DNA of 33,406 nucleotides from an uncultured Prevotellaceae bacterium (GCA_937877625.1 CALFJG010000041.1:1-33406), one strand, 5' to 3'. Shown: positions 7,080 through 14,559, numbered from the stretch's first letter. Notes: a model not told the origin generated them from the letters alone. Program-made: numbers and translations.

Positions 7080-7538
7080 TTACACCATAGCCAGCACGTT
7101 GGCCAATCCGTCGGCGGCTTTGGCGAGTGGGCCACTGAGCATGCCGCGCATCAGAAAGGGGATGTCGGCTTCTATTACTACCTGTAGATTTGTGGCGGCC
7201 TCGCCTGCGGGCTGAAGGTTTAGGGTAAGCGTTGCAGGAATGGGCGATTTCTCGGCTTCAAGGCGCACTTTGTTTGGTGCTTGCCGCTCTACGATACGCA
7301 TTGCTATGGCTCCGAGAGGCGACTGCACGCTTACGCTATCGGCATCGCACTGAATGGCTTGAAGGGTGCTGCGCACGGTGTCGCGATACTCGGCGGGCAC
7401 CTGTTCTAATTTTCCTGCTATTTCAGGGGTGCTGAGCTTCTCGCGCAACGAGGCCAAAGCCGAGAGGTCGCTAAGGCGGGCAAAGGCTTCGGCAACAGGA
7501 CGGGACATGGTTTTCTGTCCACTTTCAAACGTTTGCAT
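7080..7538 (-). CDS. SRPBCC-like (polyketide cyclase/START fold) protein
   Basis: A 152-residue soluble protein that follows pyrE. The pattern fits a helix-grip fold: an N-terminal strand then a region of helices (SRPVAEAFARLSDLSALASLREKL), central strands (DSVSVQSPLGAIAMRIVERQAPNKVRLEAE), an amphipathic strand pair (TLTLNLQPAG, TNLQVVIEADIPF) and a C-terminal helix. SRPBCC proteins bind hydrophobic ligands, and a member next to pyrE is, as I recall, common in Bacteroides. No catalytic residues can be named. It starts 79 nt after the pyrE stop and is probably in the same transcript. Confidence 0.7.
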   Translation of the reverse strand: MQTFESGQKTMSRPVAEAFARLSDLSALASLREKLSTPEIAGKLEQVPAEYRDTVRSTLQAIQCDADSVSVQSPLGAIAMRIVERQAPNKVRLEAEKSPIPATLTLNLQPAGEAATNLQVVIEADIPFLMRGMLSGPLAKAADGLANVLAMV

Positions 7539-7617
7539 AGGGATATTTATGGTCAGAATGAGATTACAAAAACACGCTAAAGGCTTCGTCTGACAAGATA
7601 CGCAACAACGGCAACCG

Positions 7618-8274
7618 TTATGGCAGCCACTCTGCGGGGTTCTCTCGCCAGCGGGACAGCACTTTCTCTTGCTCGGCTGTGATATAACCTTGACTTACGG
7701 CTACTTGCAGGACGTGGTGGTAGTCGGAGAGTGTACGCAGTTCCACCCCGGCATCTTTGAAGGCGGCCTCGGCCACGGGGAAGCCGTATGTAAAGCTGGC
7801 CACCATACCTTCTATCTGTGCGCCCTCGCGCCGGAGAGCCGCTACGGCCTTGAGGCTGCTTCCGCCGGTGGAGATGAGGTCTTCCACCACAAGGACACGA
7901 GTCCCCTCGGGCAGGCGGCCTTCTATCTGGTTGCCCATACCATGGTCTTTAGGCTTGGGGCGCACATAAACAAACGGTTTTTCCAACGCATCGGCTACGA
8001 GGGCACCCATAGCAATGGCACCGGTGGCCACGCCGGCCACTACATCGGCCTCTGAAAAATGCTTGGCGGCAAGATAGCAAAGGCCGTGCTTCACGTATGT
8101 GCGGATGTCGGGGAATGAAAGCAGGCGACGGTTGTCGCAATAAATGGGGGAACGCCAGCCACTCGCCCACGTAAAGGGTTCTTGGGGCTGTAAGCGCACG
8201 GCTTCGGCACGAAGTAGTTTTTGGGCAAAGGTCGTGGCACTCGGCGCAGAGGTTGTTTCAAAAAATAAGCTCAA
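7618..8274 (-). CDS. pyrE: Orotate phosphoribosyltransferase
   Basis: Converts orotate and PRPP to orotidine monophosphate in pyrimidine synthesis. The 218 residues contain the family's substrate region FTWASGWRSPIYCDNR (about 34-49), the GVATGAIAMGALVADAL segment, the catalytic-loop region YVRPKPKDHG, and the PRPP loop VLVVEDLISTGGSS (127-140). The start is TTG at 8274; no ATG lies nearby and this start gives the expected N-terminus. The upstream sequence is AT-rich with no Shine-Dalgarno. An SRPBCC-like gene follows at 7538. Confidence 0.96.
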   Translation of the reverse strand: MSLFFETTSAPSATTFAQKLLRAEAVRLQPQEPFTWASGWRSPIYCDNRRLLSFPDIRTYVKHGLCYLAAKHFSEADVVAGVATGAIAMGALVADALEKPFVYVRPKPKDHGMGNQIEGRLPEGTRVLVVEDLISTGGSSLKAVAALRREGAQIEGMVASFTYGFPVAEAAFKDAGVELRTLSDYHHVLQVAVSQGYITAEQEKVLSRWRENPAEWLP

Positions 8275-8553
8275 AATAAAATATCGGTTTTTAGGAGGTT
8301 AAGGGGGCGTTCTATAAAATCAGGATTTATGCCCTTTATATGGCTGACTGCTTTTTGTCTCTCTCTCGCGCGTGCGGACGTCTCTTGTCTTAAACCCTCT
8401 CGCTACGGCGGCGGTGTGCCTAAGACTAACCCTGCTACAAGGTAGAACAAAAACAATCCTGCCAATTTACAGAACGACCCATAAGTTTGTTTTGGTTGTT
8501 GGTGATAGGAAAAAAAAGGGGGGGGGATGTGTGGCTCTTGTTTCGGCGCGCAA
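8275..8553. other. Intergenic region between GH27 gene and pyrE
   Basis: No gene is supported. The 103-residue plus-strand frame at 8372-8683 is antisense to the GH27 gene and lacks coding character. Two items stand out. A motif at 8303-8330 (ggggg, then cgttctata, then aggatttat) is nearly repeated at 21437-21462. An A8G9 tract at 8510-8526 reads C9T8 just past the GH27 stop on the minus strand. No terminator hairpin is obvious. Confidence 0.5.
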
Positions 8554-10092
8554 CTACACTCTCTTTACGCGAAACACGCGTGTTTGGTGGCTCTCCACTT
8601 TCACGGGAAGCCCGTCGGATGGCATAAAGCGGTCGCGTGACGAAACACCCCATACATCGTGGAATAAGAGGTCAGCACCCTGAAGACGGAGCATAGCAGG
8701 AGTGAGGCAAAGTGTGGCAGGGCTATCGGCGCGGTTAAACACCGCCACAGCGATATCACCGTTTGCAAGTTCTTTGAGAAACACCTCAACACGCTGGCCG
8801 CCAGACAAAAGGGTGTCGCACACTACCTCGGCTTGCTGACCCATCGCATCTTGGTTGATGCGAATCATCTCGGTGTTGGAAATGATACGTAGGTCATCGT
8901 CGCTGATGTGACGAATGTCGAAAGACAGCGTGAGCGGAGAGGACATCATCGCCCACAGAGAAAACTGGCTCTGATACTCCTCTTGCGTCATCCCGACGTA
9001 TTGGGGCTGCCCCGTGATGTCAAGATAGTGCTGGGCATCAAAGCTCGATGATTTGCCCGTGCCGTGAAGCCCCACCATCATCATATCGGCATCGTTGAAG
9101 CGGTTGACACCGCTGTAGGGCCAAAGGTTTTTCATACCGTCCAGGCCTTGCACCACGCCGACGTGTCCGGAGTCGTCATAGCCACGCCAGTCCCAGAAGT
9201 CACGGCTGTCGTAGGTGGTGCGCCAACACGTAGCACCAGTCTCGCTGGCCCATAGCCAAGGAGCAAGCTGTCCCCACTCGCACATATAAAAGAGTATCTT
9301 GCGTCCGCTGGCTTCAAGGGCGCGCCCCATCGTGGTGTAACGACGCTGTGCCTCCGCCATATCGTTCGGCGCACCGCAGTAGTCGTATTTCAGCAAGTCC
9401 ATACCCCACTCGGCGTATTGCCGCGCATCAGCGGCCTCGTAGCCTAAGGAGCCAAAAGCACCGGCACACGTGTGCTCGGCGGCATCGCTGTAAATGCCTA
9501 TCTTAAAGCCCATACGGTGGAGCGTGTCGGCCAACCAGGCCATACCGTGGGGGAACTTCACGTGGTCGTAGTCGGGATACTCGCCTTCGGGTCGCTCACT
9601 GCCGCTGTGCCACCAGTCGTCGAGGCAGAGATAACGATAGCCCAAGGTGTCAAGGCCATAGTGCTTCGCGGCGTGTGCCACGGCGAGCATCTTTTCTTCG
9701 TCAATTTCTTCTTCAAATACGTTCCACGAGAGCCAGCCCATCAACGGGGTAGGTTGCACCAAGTCGTCACTCACGGTGAGCCTCACCGTGTCGCGCCGCG
9801 TTTGTCCGTTGTGGCTTATGAGTACCACATAGGAATACTGACCTTTCTTCTTTATCGTGCCTTCTACACGACACCGCTCGGCATTCCACACCAATCCTTT
9901 TGGCAATTTCTCCACTTGGAGCGTGGCCTCGGGGCAGGCGGCTTTCAGGCGATGCATATAGCGCACACCGGGCAGGGAATACATCTGTGTGGCACAAGCC
10001 AACGCGCAAGCATCATCGGCTGACGCTGAAGGTTGGCCATAAGAAAAAAACGCGAGGCAAAGGAAAGCAAAAAGTAAAGCAAGTTTGCGCAT
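8554..10092 (-). CDS. Secreted GH27 alpha-galactosidase
   Basis: Glycoside hydrolase family 27 enzyme, expected to release terminal alpha-galactose from plant or host glycans in the periplasm. A signal peptide covers about residues 1-20 (hydrophobic core, then SYGQ). A short Ig-like domain follows (about 40-110), then the TIM barrel opening with PLMGWLSWNVF. The catalytic nucleophile is Asp237 in LLKYDYCG, and the acid/base is Asp295 in CWRTTYDSRDFW. The C-terminal beta domain ends with RVFRVKRV. Length of 512 residues is normal for a bacterial GH27 with an N-terminal domain. It stands alone, without SusC/SusD partners, with its own promoter at 10157-10164. Confidence 0.95.
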   Translation of the reverse strand: MRKLALLFAFLCLAFFSYGQPSASADDACALACATQMYSLPGVRYMHRLKAACPEATLQVEKLPKGLVWNAERCRVEGTIKKKGQYSYVVLISHNGQTRRDTVRLTVSDDLVQPTPLMGWLSWNVFEEEIDEEKMLAVAHAAKHYGLDTLGYRYLCLDDWWHSGSERPEGEYPDYDHVKFPHGMAWLADTLHRMGFKIGIYSDAAEHTCAGAFGSLGYEAADARQYAEWGMDLLKYDYCGAPNDMAEAQRRYTTMGRALEASGRKILFYMCEWGQLAPWLWASETGATCWRTTYDSRDFWDWRGYDDSGHVGVVQGLDGMKNLWPYSGVNRFNDADMMMVGLHGTGKSSSFDAQHYLDITGQPQYVGMTQEEYQSQFSLWAMMSSPLTLSFDIRHISDDDLRIISNTEMIRINQDAMGQQAEVVCDTLLSGGQRVEVFLKELANGDIAVAVFNRADSPATLCLTPAMLRLQGADLLFHDVWGVSSRDRFMPSDGLPVKVESHQTRVFRVKRV

Positions 10093-10156
10093 AATCTTAA
10101 ACGAATAAATTAGGAAAACAAAGGCCTAACGCATAAAGTCCTTGGCTTTGGCACAG

Positions 10157-10164
10157 CAAAAATA
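10157..10164 (-). promoter_or_regulatory. Bacteroidetes -7 box, GH27 gene
   Basis: Minus-strand TATTTTTG, matching TAnnTTTG, lies about 65 bp before the GH27 start at 10092. Confidence 0.55.
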
Positions 10165-10560
10165 CATTTTTCTACTTATTATTCCACACAGCAATTGAAT
10201 AACTTACATATTCTGCACCATCGGAATGGCTGAATACGCCCGCACTCATCTGCTTTCGGAAGGGGACGCAAGGCATTAAGCACTGTGTTTGCTGCTGCGT
10301 CCCTATCTGGCTGGTATTCATATACCGCCTATCATCACTTTCCTGGCAGCAAGAGAAATATATGGATTACCACAACGTCGCAGACCAGTCACAACATTTA
10401 CCAACCCATTGTGCTTGCTGTCAATGAGTTTCCTTAAGCGATTGTATCGTTTTCTCGCCATCCTTGCTTTCTATTTTGGGAAAAAACGCTTTGTTAGGAA
10501 GCACCAAGGAGTTCAAATAAAATATCAGCAAAAGAAAAACAAAGCTATTAAAGACCATAA
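10165..10560. other. Intergenic region, no supported gene
   Basis: Almost 400 bp without a convincing gene. A 49-codon minus-strand frame at 10172-10321 (ATG at 10321, ending AVWNNK then TAG) is the best small candidate, but has no recognisable family and a weak start context. The plus-strand frame at 10289-10621 runs through a terminator hairpin and is rejected. The stretch may be decayed sequence at the edge of the accessory patch that follows. Confidence 0.4.
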
Positions 10561-10606
10561 AACACCAACGGGACAAGAAAATAAATTCCCTTGTCCCGTT
10601 GGTGTT
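10561..10606 (-). terminator. Strong hairpin, intrinsic terminator
   Basis: Perfect 17-bp arms at 10561-10577 and 10590-10606 (aacaccaacgggacaag and its complement) flank a 12-nt loop. On the minus strand the stem runs into ttttat. It lies 11 nt past the stop codon of the short duplicated DUF2795 3' end at 10618, so it may be the original terminator of that gene before the Abi patch arrived. Confidence 0.75.
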
Positions 10607-10617
10607 AAATCTGCCCT

Positions 10618-10639
10618 TTAATACTCATCCTCGTTGAAA
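10618..10639 (-). repeat. Att-like direct repeat, distal copy
   Basis: This 22-bp sequence matches 12179-12200 at 20 of 22 positions. On the minus strand it encodes FNEDEY and a stop, the same peptide that ends the DUF2795 protein; both mismatches are synonymous. The frame is closed by a TGA only nine codons upstream, so only the 3' end was duplicated. Confidence 0.6.
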
Positions 10640-10683
10640 TGCAGGACTCATATTGATAATCAGTAATTTGCATTACTTTATGT

Positions 10684-10914
10684 CGTATAGGGTAAACGCC
10701 TGTATCTACGTATTGCCACAAAATACTACGACCCTTTGGTTTTTGTTTACCTATGAGGTTTATACATCTTCTTCATAAAGAAGAAATCTTTCATCCTCAC
10801 CAAGAGGAAATGAACAAAATTTTTTAGTAAAGTTTTGGCATATCAAAAATAATGAGTACCTGTTGCAGCAACAGTTCCCACCACGCCTCTTAACAATGCG
10901 TACCACGGTGGGAC
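10684..10914 (+). ncRNA. Candidate structured RNA upstream of Abi gene
   Basis: No ORF is seen, but several stems can be drawn. There is a long-range stem of about 10 bp with one bulged G, 10687-10697 with 10745-10754 (ataggg-taaac / gtttacctat). A ttcttc/gaagaa hairpin lies at 10769-10785, a ctgttg/caacag hairpin at 10860-10874, and a bulged hairpin of about 10 bp at 10876-10885 with 10899-10913. From memory, some AbiF-family HEPN proteins are paired with an upstream antitoxin-like RNA. That and the stems motivate the call; transcription is not shown, and hand-drawn stems in AT-rich DNA can be chance. Confidence 0.3.
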
Positions 10915-10977
10915 TTTGTCATTTATAACGGCATAAGATACACAAAGCAACAAACTGACATCACCACGCAACTCTCG

Positions 10978-11703
10978 ATGCTTAAACAGAGAGGGCTTAT
11001 TGTTTCTGATAACGACCTTGCGCTAAAACAAGTTACGTCTATAAGCTATTTTCGTTTGGCAAGTTATTGGAAACGATTTGAAATAGATACAAACACACAT
11101 CAATTTGCCAACGGCACTCGACTTGAAGACATTATTTCCTTGTATAACTTCGACAGAGAACTTCGCACTATCATTTTTTCAGCCATACAAGATATAGAGG
11201 TGGCTTTACGTACCCGTATCATCCATTTCTTTTCTCTCCGACATGGGGCTTTTTGGTTTATGGATTCTGCAAAGTTCAACAACCAAACTATCTTTCAGAC
11301 GTGTTTCACAAACATACAGGCAGAACTAAGTAGGTCAAGAGAAGAATTTTTGCAAGAGCATTTTGCAAGATATAGTTCACCATCAATGCCACCTGTATGG
11401 AAGACCTTGGAGGTGGTTTCTCTTGGAAATCTTTCTAAACTCTATGCCAACATGAAGGATGTCGTCGTGAAGAAACAAGTTGCGAAGAGTATGGGGCTAC
11501 CTCAATACACCTACATGGAGAGTTGGATGCGCAGTCTTACAGTGCTTCGTAACTGTTGTGCTCACCATACACGCACTTGGAATAGGCGTTATCCCACCAT
11601 GCCTCAAATACCTGCTCGCTTACCTCTTCTTTGGATTGACACAAGAAATGTGCGTCCGATGAAATTATATGCTCAACTCTCTACGCTATTGTATCTTGAA
11701 TAG
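10978..11703 (+). CDS. Abi_2/AbiF-like HEPN protein, probably a truncated remnant
   Basis: Abortive-infection family protein with a HEPN RNase-type motif. R191NCCAH196 fits R-x4-H, with a second possible R-x4-H at 78-83 (RTRIIH). The family opening appears as LKQRGLIVSDNDLA then SISYFRLASYWKRF. The window's frame is damaged. Homologous-looking codons continue upstream of this ATG to about 10933 (reading IRYTKQQTDITTQLS), with no ATG, GTG or TTG available; an ATA there may be a mutated ATG. Downstream, a TAG at 11701 interrupts the frame before a typical C-terminus that continues to 11829. If made, the 241-residue product lacks both ends. It is AT-richer than its neighbours and bracketed by 22-bp repeats. 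Confidence 0.7.
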   Translation: MLKQRGLIVSDNDLALKQVTSISYFRLASYWKRFEIDTNTHQFANGTRLEDIISLYNFDRELRTIIFSAIQDIEVALRTRIIHFFSLRHGAFWFMDSAKFNNQTIFQTCFTNIQAELSRSREEFLQEHFARYSSPSMPPVWKTLEVVSLGNLSKLYANMKDVVVKKQVAKSMGLPQYTYMESWMRSLTVLRNCCAHHTRTWNRRYPTMPQIPARLPLLWIDTRNVRPMKLYAQLSTLLYLE

Positions 11704-11829
11704 AACATTACACCTAACAGCAATATTAAACAGCAACTATTAGACCTCTTAACTAAATATCCCCAAATCAGCCTAAGAGCAATGGGATTCCCTCAGAATT
11801 GGCAGCACCAACCTTTGTGGCTTAGATAG
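11704..11829 (+). pseudogene. C-terminal remnant of Abi protein after in-frame TAG
   Basis: Directly in frame after the TAG at 11701-11703, the sequence reads NITPNSNIKQQLLDLLTKYP and then ISLRAMGFPQNW and QHQPLWLR before a TAG at 11827-11829. Abi_2 proteins commonly end with an 'L..yP.i....mGfP..W...pLW' segment, so this is the missing C-terminus of the same gene. A single nonsense change (for example CAG to TAG) explains the split. Amber readthrough or a sequencing error are less likely alternatives. Confidence 0.7.
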
Positions 11830-12100
11830 TATCATTCAAGTTTCGCAAGTTCCTAACTTGCCTGTTTTAATTGATAGATTTCAACAAAATGACTGAGTTT
11901 GTCCGACCGATTCACAAGCATATCGAGGATTTGTTCATCTTCGATATTAAAACGTTTTTCCTCATTTCCCTAATTGTGGGTGGTGAGGCTTTTTTATGTT
12001 GTTTTGAGTTACTAATCGTCTTCTTTTTTAACACTCAAAGGATATGTCGTTTGGGGTAAACAAATAAGGAAAAACGTAGTCAGAAAATCCTATAAAACAC
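11830..12100. other. AT-rich spacer, no supported gene
   Basis: No convincing CDS or RNA. The 62-residue plus-strand frame at 11871-12059 is Phe/Leu-rich, lacks a start context and is not recognisable. The stretch appears to be part of the accessory patch between the Abi remnant and the DUF2795 terminator. Confidence 0.4.
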
Positions 12101-12130
12101 TGAATGGGCAAACCAATGTTTACCCATTCA
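12101..12130 (-). terminator. Hairpin downstream of DUF2795 gene
   Basis: Arms tgaatgggcaaac (12101-12113) and gtttacccattca (12118-12130) pair at 12 of 13 positions plus one G-U, with a 4-nt loop. On the minus strand the stem is followed by gttttat. It lies 48 nt past the DUF2795 stop. Confidence 0.65.
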
Positions 12131-12178
12131 ATATTGCTAACCCACTGAATATCAGCAGTGGTTTATCGGTGCTGATAC

Positions 12179-12200
12179 TTAGTATTCATCCTCGTTGAAA
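12179..12200 (-). repeat. Att-like direct repeat, gene-borne copy
   Basis: The last 22 bp of the DUF2795 gene, matching 10618-10639 at 20 of 22 positions. The two copies bracket about 1.5 kb containing the candidate RNA, the Abi remnant and the 12101-12130 hairpin. No integrase gene is present between them. Confidence 0.6.
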
Positions 12201-12400
12201 AGAAAATCCTCTTTATCGGGGTAGTCGGGCCAAACTTCTTCGATATTGTCGTAGGCTTCGCCCTCGTCTTCGAGTTCTTGAAGATTTTCTACCACCTCCA
12301 TCGGGGCGCCGGAGCGCATAGCGTAATCTATGAGTTCTTCCTTGGTAGCAGGCCAAGGGGCATCCTCAAGTTTTGAGGCTAATTCCAGTGTCCAATACAT
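12179..12400 (-). CDS. DUF2795 domain protein
   Basis: A 73-residue acidic protein of a family conserved in Bacteroidetes but of unknown function. The N-terminal half (MYWTLELASKLEDAPWPATK, then EELIDYAMRSGAPMEVVENL) is the DUF2795 core, a small helical domain with the typical PWPATKEELIDYA segment. The tail is rich in Asp/Glu and ends FLFNEDEY. A -7 box lies about 90 bp upstream and a terminator hairpin downstream, so it is monocistronic. Its 3' end is duplicated at 10618-10639. Confidence 0.9.
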   Translation of the reverse strand: MYWTLELASKLEDAPWPATKEELIDYAMRSGAPMEVVENLQELEDEGEAYDNIEEVWPDYPDKEDFLFNEDEY

Positions 12401-12488
12401 AATTCTTATGAGATTTTTATTCGTTGCGATATGCTTTTTACTGCGAGGGAACAGGGCAAAACCGTCGTTCTTTCTCTATAAAAGCGCG

Positions 12489-12496
12489 CAAAAGTA
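12489..12496 (-). promoter_or_regulatory. Bacteroidetes -7 box, DUF2795 gene
   Basis: Minus-strand TACTTTTG lies 89 bp before the DUF2795 start, giving a leader of about 80 nt without an evident ORF. Confidence 0.55.
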
Positions 12497-12610
12497 CTAC
12501 TTCCTTATAAAAAACAAAGAAAGCGTTCAATTTTTCTTTGATTTCTACACAAAAAACGCAGAAGTTCATTTATAGCGTATGCAAGATTCCTGCTTTTCAA
12601 GGGGTAAGAC

Positions 12611-12648
12611 AAAAGTGTGTCCAAAGAAAAACCTCTGGACACACTTTT
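12611..12648 (-). terminator. Intrinsic terminator of nucleotidyltransferase gene
   Basis: Perfect 13-bp arms, aaaagtgtgtcca at 12611-12623 and its complement at 12636-12648, with a 12-nt loop. The minus-strand T-run is the left arm's tttt followed by gtctt. It begins 28 nt past the stop at 12676. The rest of 12401-12675 holds only the DUF2795 promoter. Confidence 0.8.
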
Positions 12649-12675
12649 GTTTGTGATGATTTTAGTCGCCTTGAC

Positions 12676-13590
12676 TTAGAACATCTTTTCGGGATAGATG
12701 CCGTCGGCGTGGAGTTTGGCGAGTTTTTCTACAACTTCGGGACGGTCTTCGGGATAGGTAACGCCAAACCACTTACTGGTGGTGTCGAGTACTTCGCAAG
12801 TGGCTTTACCCGTGCTAATCAGTTCGTCAACCATCAGCGGAATAAAGAACTCGCTTTTGAGGTTTTCGATGTTCTTCGGATTGCTGAGAAATTTCTTGAA
12901 ATACTCACGGCTGTAAGCGAAATAGTCGGGTGTAAAGCCCCAGAAGTTCATAGAAACAGGCGTGGTGTCGGGTATAGAAACCCAAGTCTCGCCGTCGTCG
13001 TCGAGGAACTTCACAACGCCGCCTTGGCGCTCAATCTTGGTGCGCTCCACCACACTGGTGAGGTGGTGGTTCTCGTCGTTTTCGCAAACGCCGCGCGACA
13101 CGGTGCCGCTCTCAGAGAGAGTGTTACCCACACGGAAGCCTACCATAGCATATTTGCCGGTGCTGCCTTCGGGCAGTTCGCTAAGGAATTTGCCCATCAC
13201 GCGAAAGGCATCGCGGTCGTAGAAGTCGTCGCAGTTGAGTACGGCGAAAGGTTCGTTGATGGCTGTCTCGCCCATCATCACTGCATGGTTCGTACCCCAG
13301 GGTTTCGTACGCCCCTCGGGACAGGTGAAGCCTTCGGGAAGGGCATCTAAGGCTTGGAACACTACTTCACAAGGAATGTGGCCTTCGTATTTGGAAAGCA
13401 CAATGCGGCGGAAGTCGTCTTCAAAGTCTTTGCGGATTACAAAGACGAGCTTGCCGAAGCCGGCGTTAATTGCATCGTAGATGCTATAGTCCATAATGGT
13501 TTCACCGTGAGGGCCAAGGCCATCAAGTTGTTTCAGGCCGCCGTAGCGACTGCCCATACCTGCTGCAAGCAGGAAAAGTGTTGGTTTCAT
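12676..13590 (-). CDS. Sugar-1-phosphate nucleotidyltransferase
   Basis: NTP-transferase-family enzyme, expected to make an NDP-sugar from a sugar-1-phosphate. The true start is the ATG at 13590, giving 304 residues that begin MKPTLFLLAAGMGSRYGGLK, the family's nucleotide-binding GxGxR...K loop. The open frame continues upstream to 13806, but that part is antisense to the neighbouring gene's start and is not homologous. The metal/sugar motif appears as VLNCDDFYDRDAF. The C-terminal half (VSIPDTTPVSMNFWGFTPD and the VTYPEDRPEV tail) fits Bacteroidales homologues. Exact sugar and nucleotide are not deducible. It has its own promoter and terminator and diverges from the MetH-activation gene. Confidence 0.88.
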   Translation of the reverse strand: MKPTLFLLAAGMGSRYGGLKQLDGLGPHGETIMDYSIYDAINAGFGKLVFVIRKDFEDDFRRIVLSKYEGHIPCEVVFQALDALPEGFTCPEGRTKPWGTNHAVMMGETAINEPFAVLNCDDFYDRDAFRVMGKFLSELPEGSTGKYAMVGFRVGNTLSESGTVSRGVCENDENHHLTSVVERTKIERQGGVVKFLDDDGETWVSIPDTTPVSMNFWGFTPDYFAYSREYFKKFLSNPKNIENLKSEFFIPLMVDELISTGKATCEVLDTTSKWFGVTYPEDRPEVVEKLAKLHADGIYPEKMF

Positions 13591-13630
13591 AGGTATAGAT
13601 TTATAAGTTACTTTTTTTGTTACGCACCCG

Positions 13631-13638
13631 CAAAAGTA
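13631..13638 (-). promoter_or_regulatory. Bacteroidetes -7 box, nucleotidyltransferase gene
   Basis: Minus-strand TACTTTTG lies 41 bp before the ATG at 13590. It is part of a divergent promoter region of about 110 bp shared with the MetH-activation gene. Confidence 0.6.
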
Positions 13639-13680
13639 ATAAAAAACCTGAATGCGAAACATTATTGGCCTTGCAATGTG

Positions 13681-13688
13681 TATTTTTG
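13681..13688 (+). promoter_or_regulatory. Bacteroidetes -7 box, MetH activation gene
   Basis: TATTTTTG matches TAnnTTTG and ends 13 bp before the ATG at 13702, so the transcript would have a very short leader. Confidence 0.5.
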
Positions 13689-13701
13689 CTCTGCAAAAGC
13701 G

Positions 13702-14559
13702 ATGAAGACACTCTCCTACACCCCCTCTCGACTTGCGCCCTACGTCAACTGGGCATACTTTTTTTATGCTTGGGGTATTTCTGCGCGCTTCACTCCTTCG
13801 CCACACATAGTTTCGTGTACGGCTTGCACTGCGGCGTGGATAGCCTCACAGCCCAATGAGAAACGCGCCGCAGCGGTTGCCGCGCTCGACCTTATGAAGC
13901 AAGCGCAAACGATGCTCTCACAGTTAGAAGCCGAAGGGCTCGAAGTTCTTGCGCGCTTCGCCTTGCTGCCGTGTCGGAGCAAGGGTGAAGACTTGGTGTT
14001 TGAGGACACATGGAATCTGCCGTTGCTGCGCCAACAAAAGAAAGATGGTGTGTGTTTGTGCCTAAGCGACTTTGTGCTACCCGTGGGTTACGACGGCGGC
14101 GACGGCGTGAACGACCGCGTGGGTATCTATGCCACCACTTGTAAGGAAAGCGAGCCACACGAGGCTGATATGCTCCGACAGACGGTGTTAGACCGCCTCT
14201 GTGAGGCCGCAGCTGAGTTGATGCACCAAGAAGTGCGGAAACACTATTGGGGCTATGCGCCCGATGAGCATCTATCTATGGAAGACCTCCACGCGGAACG
14301 TTTTCAGGGCATTCGCCCTGCAATAGGATATCCGTGTTTGCCCGACCAGCGTGTTATCTTCCTACTCTCTCGCCACTTAAACTTTCAAGAGATAGGCATC
14401 AAACTTACCGAAATAGGCGCGATGCTTCCGCACGCCTCTACATGCGGGTTGCTCCTCGCACACCCCGAGGCACATTATTTCACAGTGGGAGAAGTATCAA
14501 AAGAGCAATGGGCGGACTATGAAAAACGACTGCTAAAAGAACTATCTTTCAAAGGTTAG
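13702..14559 (+). CDS. Stand-alone methionine synthase (MetH) activation domain
   Basis: Vitamin B12-dependent methionine synthase reactivation domain as a separate 285-residue protein. In full-length MetH this C-terminal domain binds S-adenosylmethionine and reductively remethylates oxidised cob(II)alamin. Family marks here are the region ADMLRQTVLDRLCEAAAELM, the HYWGYAPDE segment, the SAM-binding IRPAIGYPCLPD (about 203-214), and the final SxCGLLLAHPEAHYFTVG block. The start at 13702 begins MKTLSYTPSRLAPYVNWAYF; the longer frame from 13354 overlaps the divergent gene and is not homologous. It must act in trans on a MetH encoded elsewhere, as described for split systems such as Thermotoga. 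A -7 box lies 14 bp upstream. Confidence 0.9.
   Translation: MKTLSYTPSRLAPYVNWAYFFYAWGISARFTPSPHIVSCTACTAAWIASQPNEKRAAAVAALDLMKQAQTMLSQLEAEGLEVLARFALLPCRSKGEDLVFEDTWNLPLLRQQKKDGVCLCLSDFVLPVGYDGGDGVNDRVGIYATTCKESEPHEADMLRQTVLDRLCEAAAELMHQEVRKHYWGYAPDEHLSMEDLHAERFQGIRPAIGYPCLPDQRVIFLLSRHLNFQEIGIKLTEIGAMLPHASTCGLLLAHPEAHYFTVGEVSKEQWADYEKRLLKELSFKG

Noticed and set aside
10289..10621. 110-residue plus-strand frame
   Set aside because: It runs through the perfect 17-bp terminator hairpin and shows no recognisable domain.
13354..13701. N-terminal extension of the MetH activation gene
   Set aside because: It is antisense to the nucleotidyltransferase gene and its promoter; homology starts at the ATG at 13702.
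13591..13806. N-terminal extension of the nucleotidyltransferase
   Set aside because: It covers the divergent promoter and the neighbour's start; the family N-terminus MKPTLFLLAAG begins at 13590.
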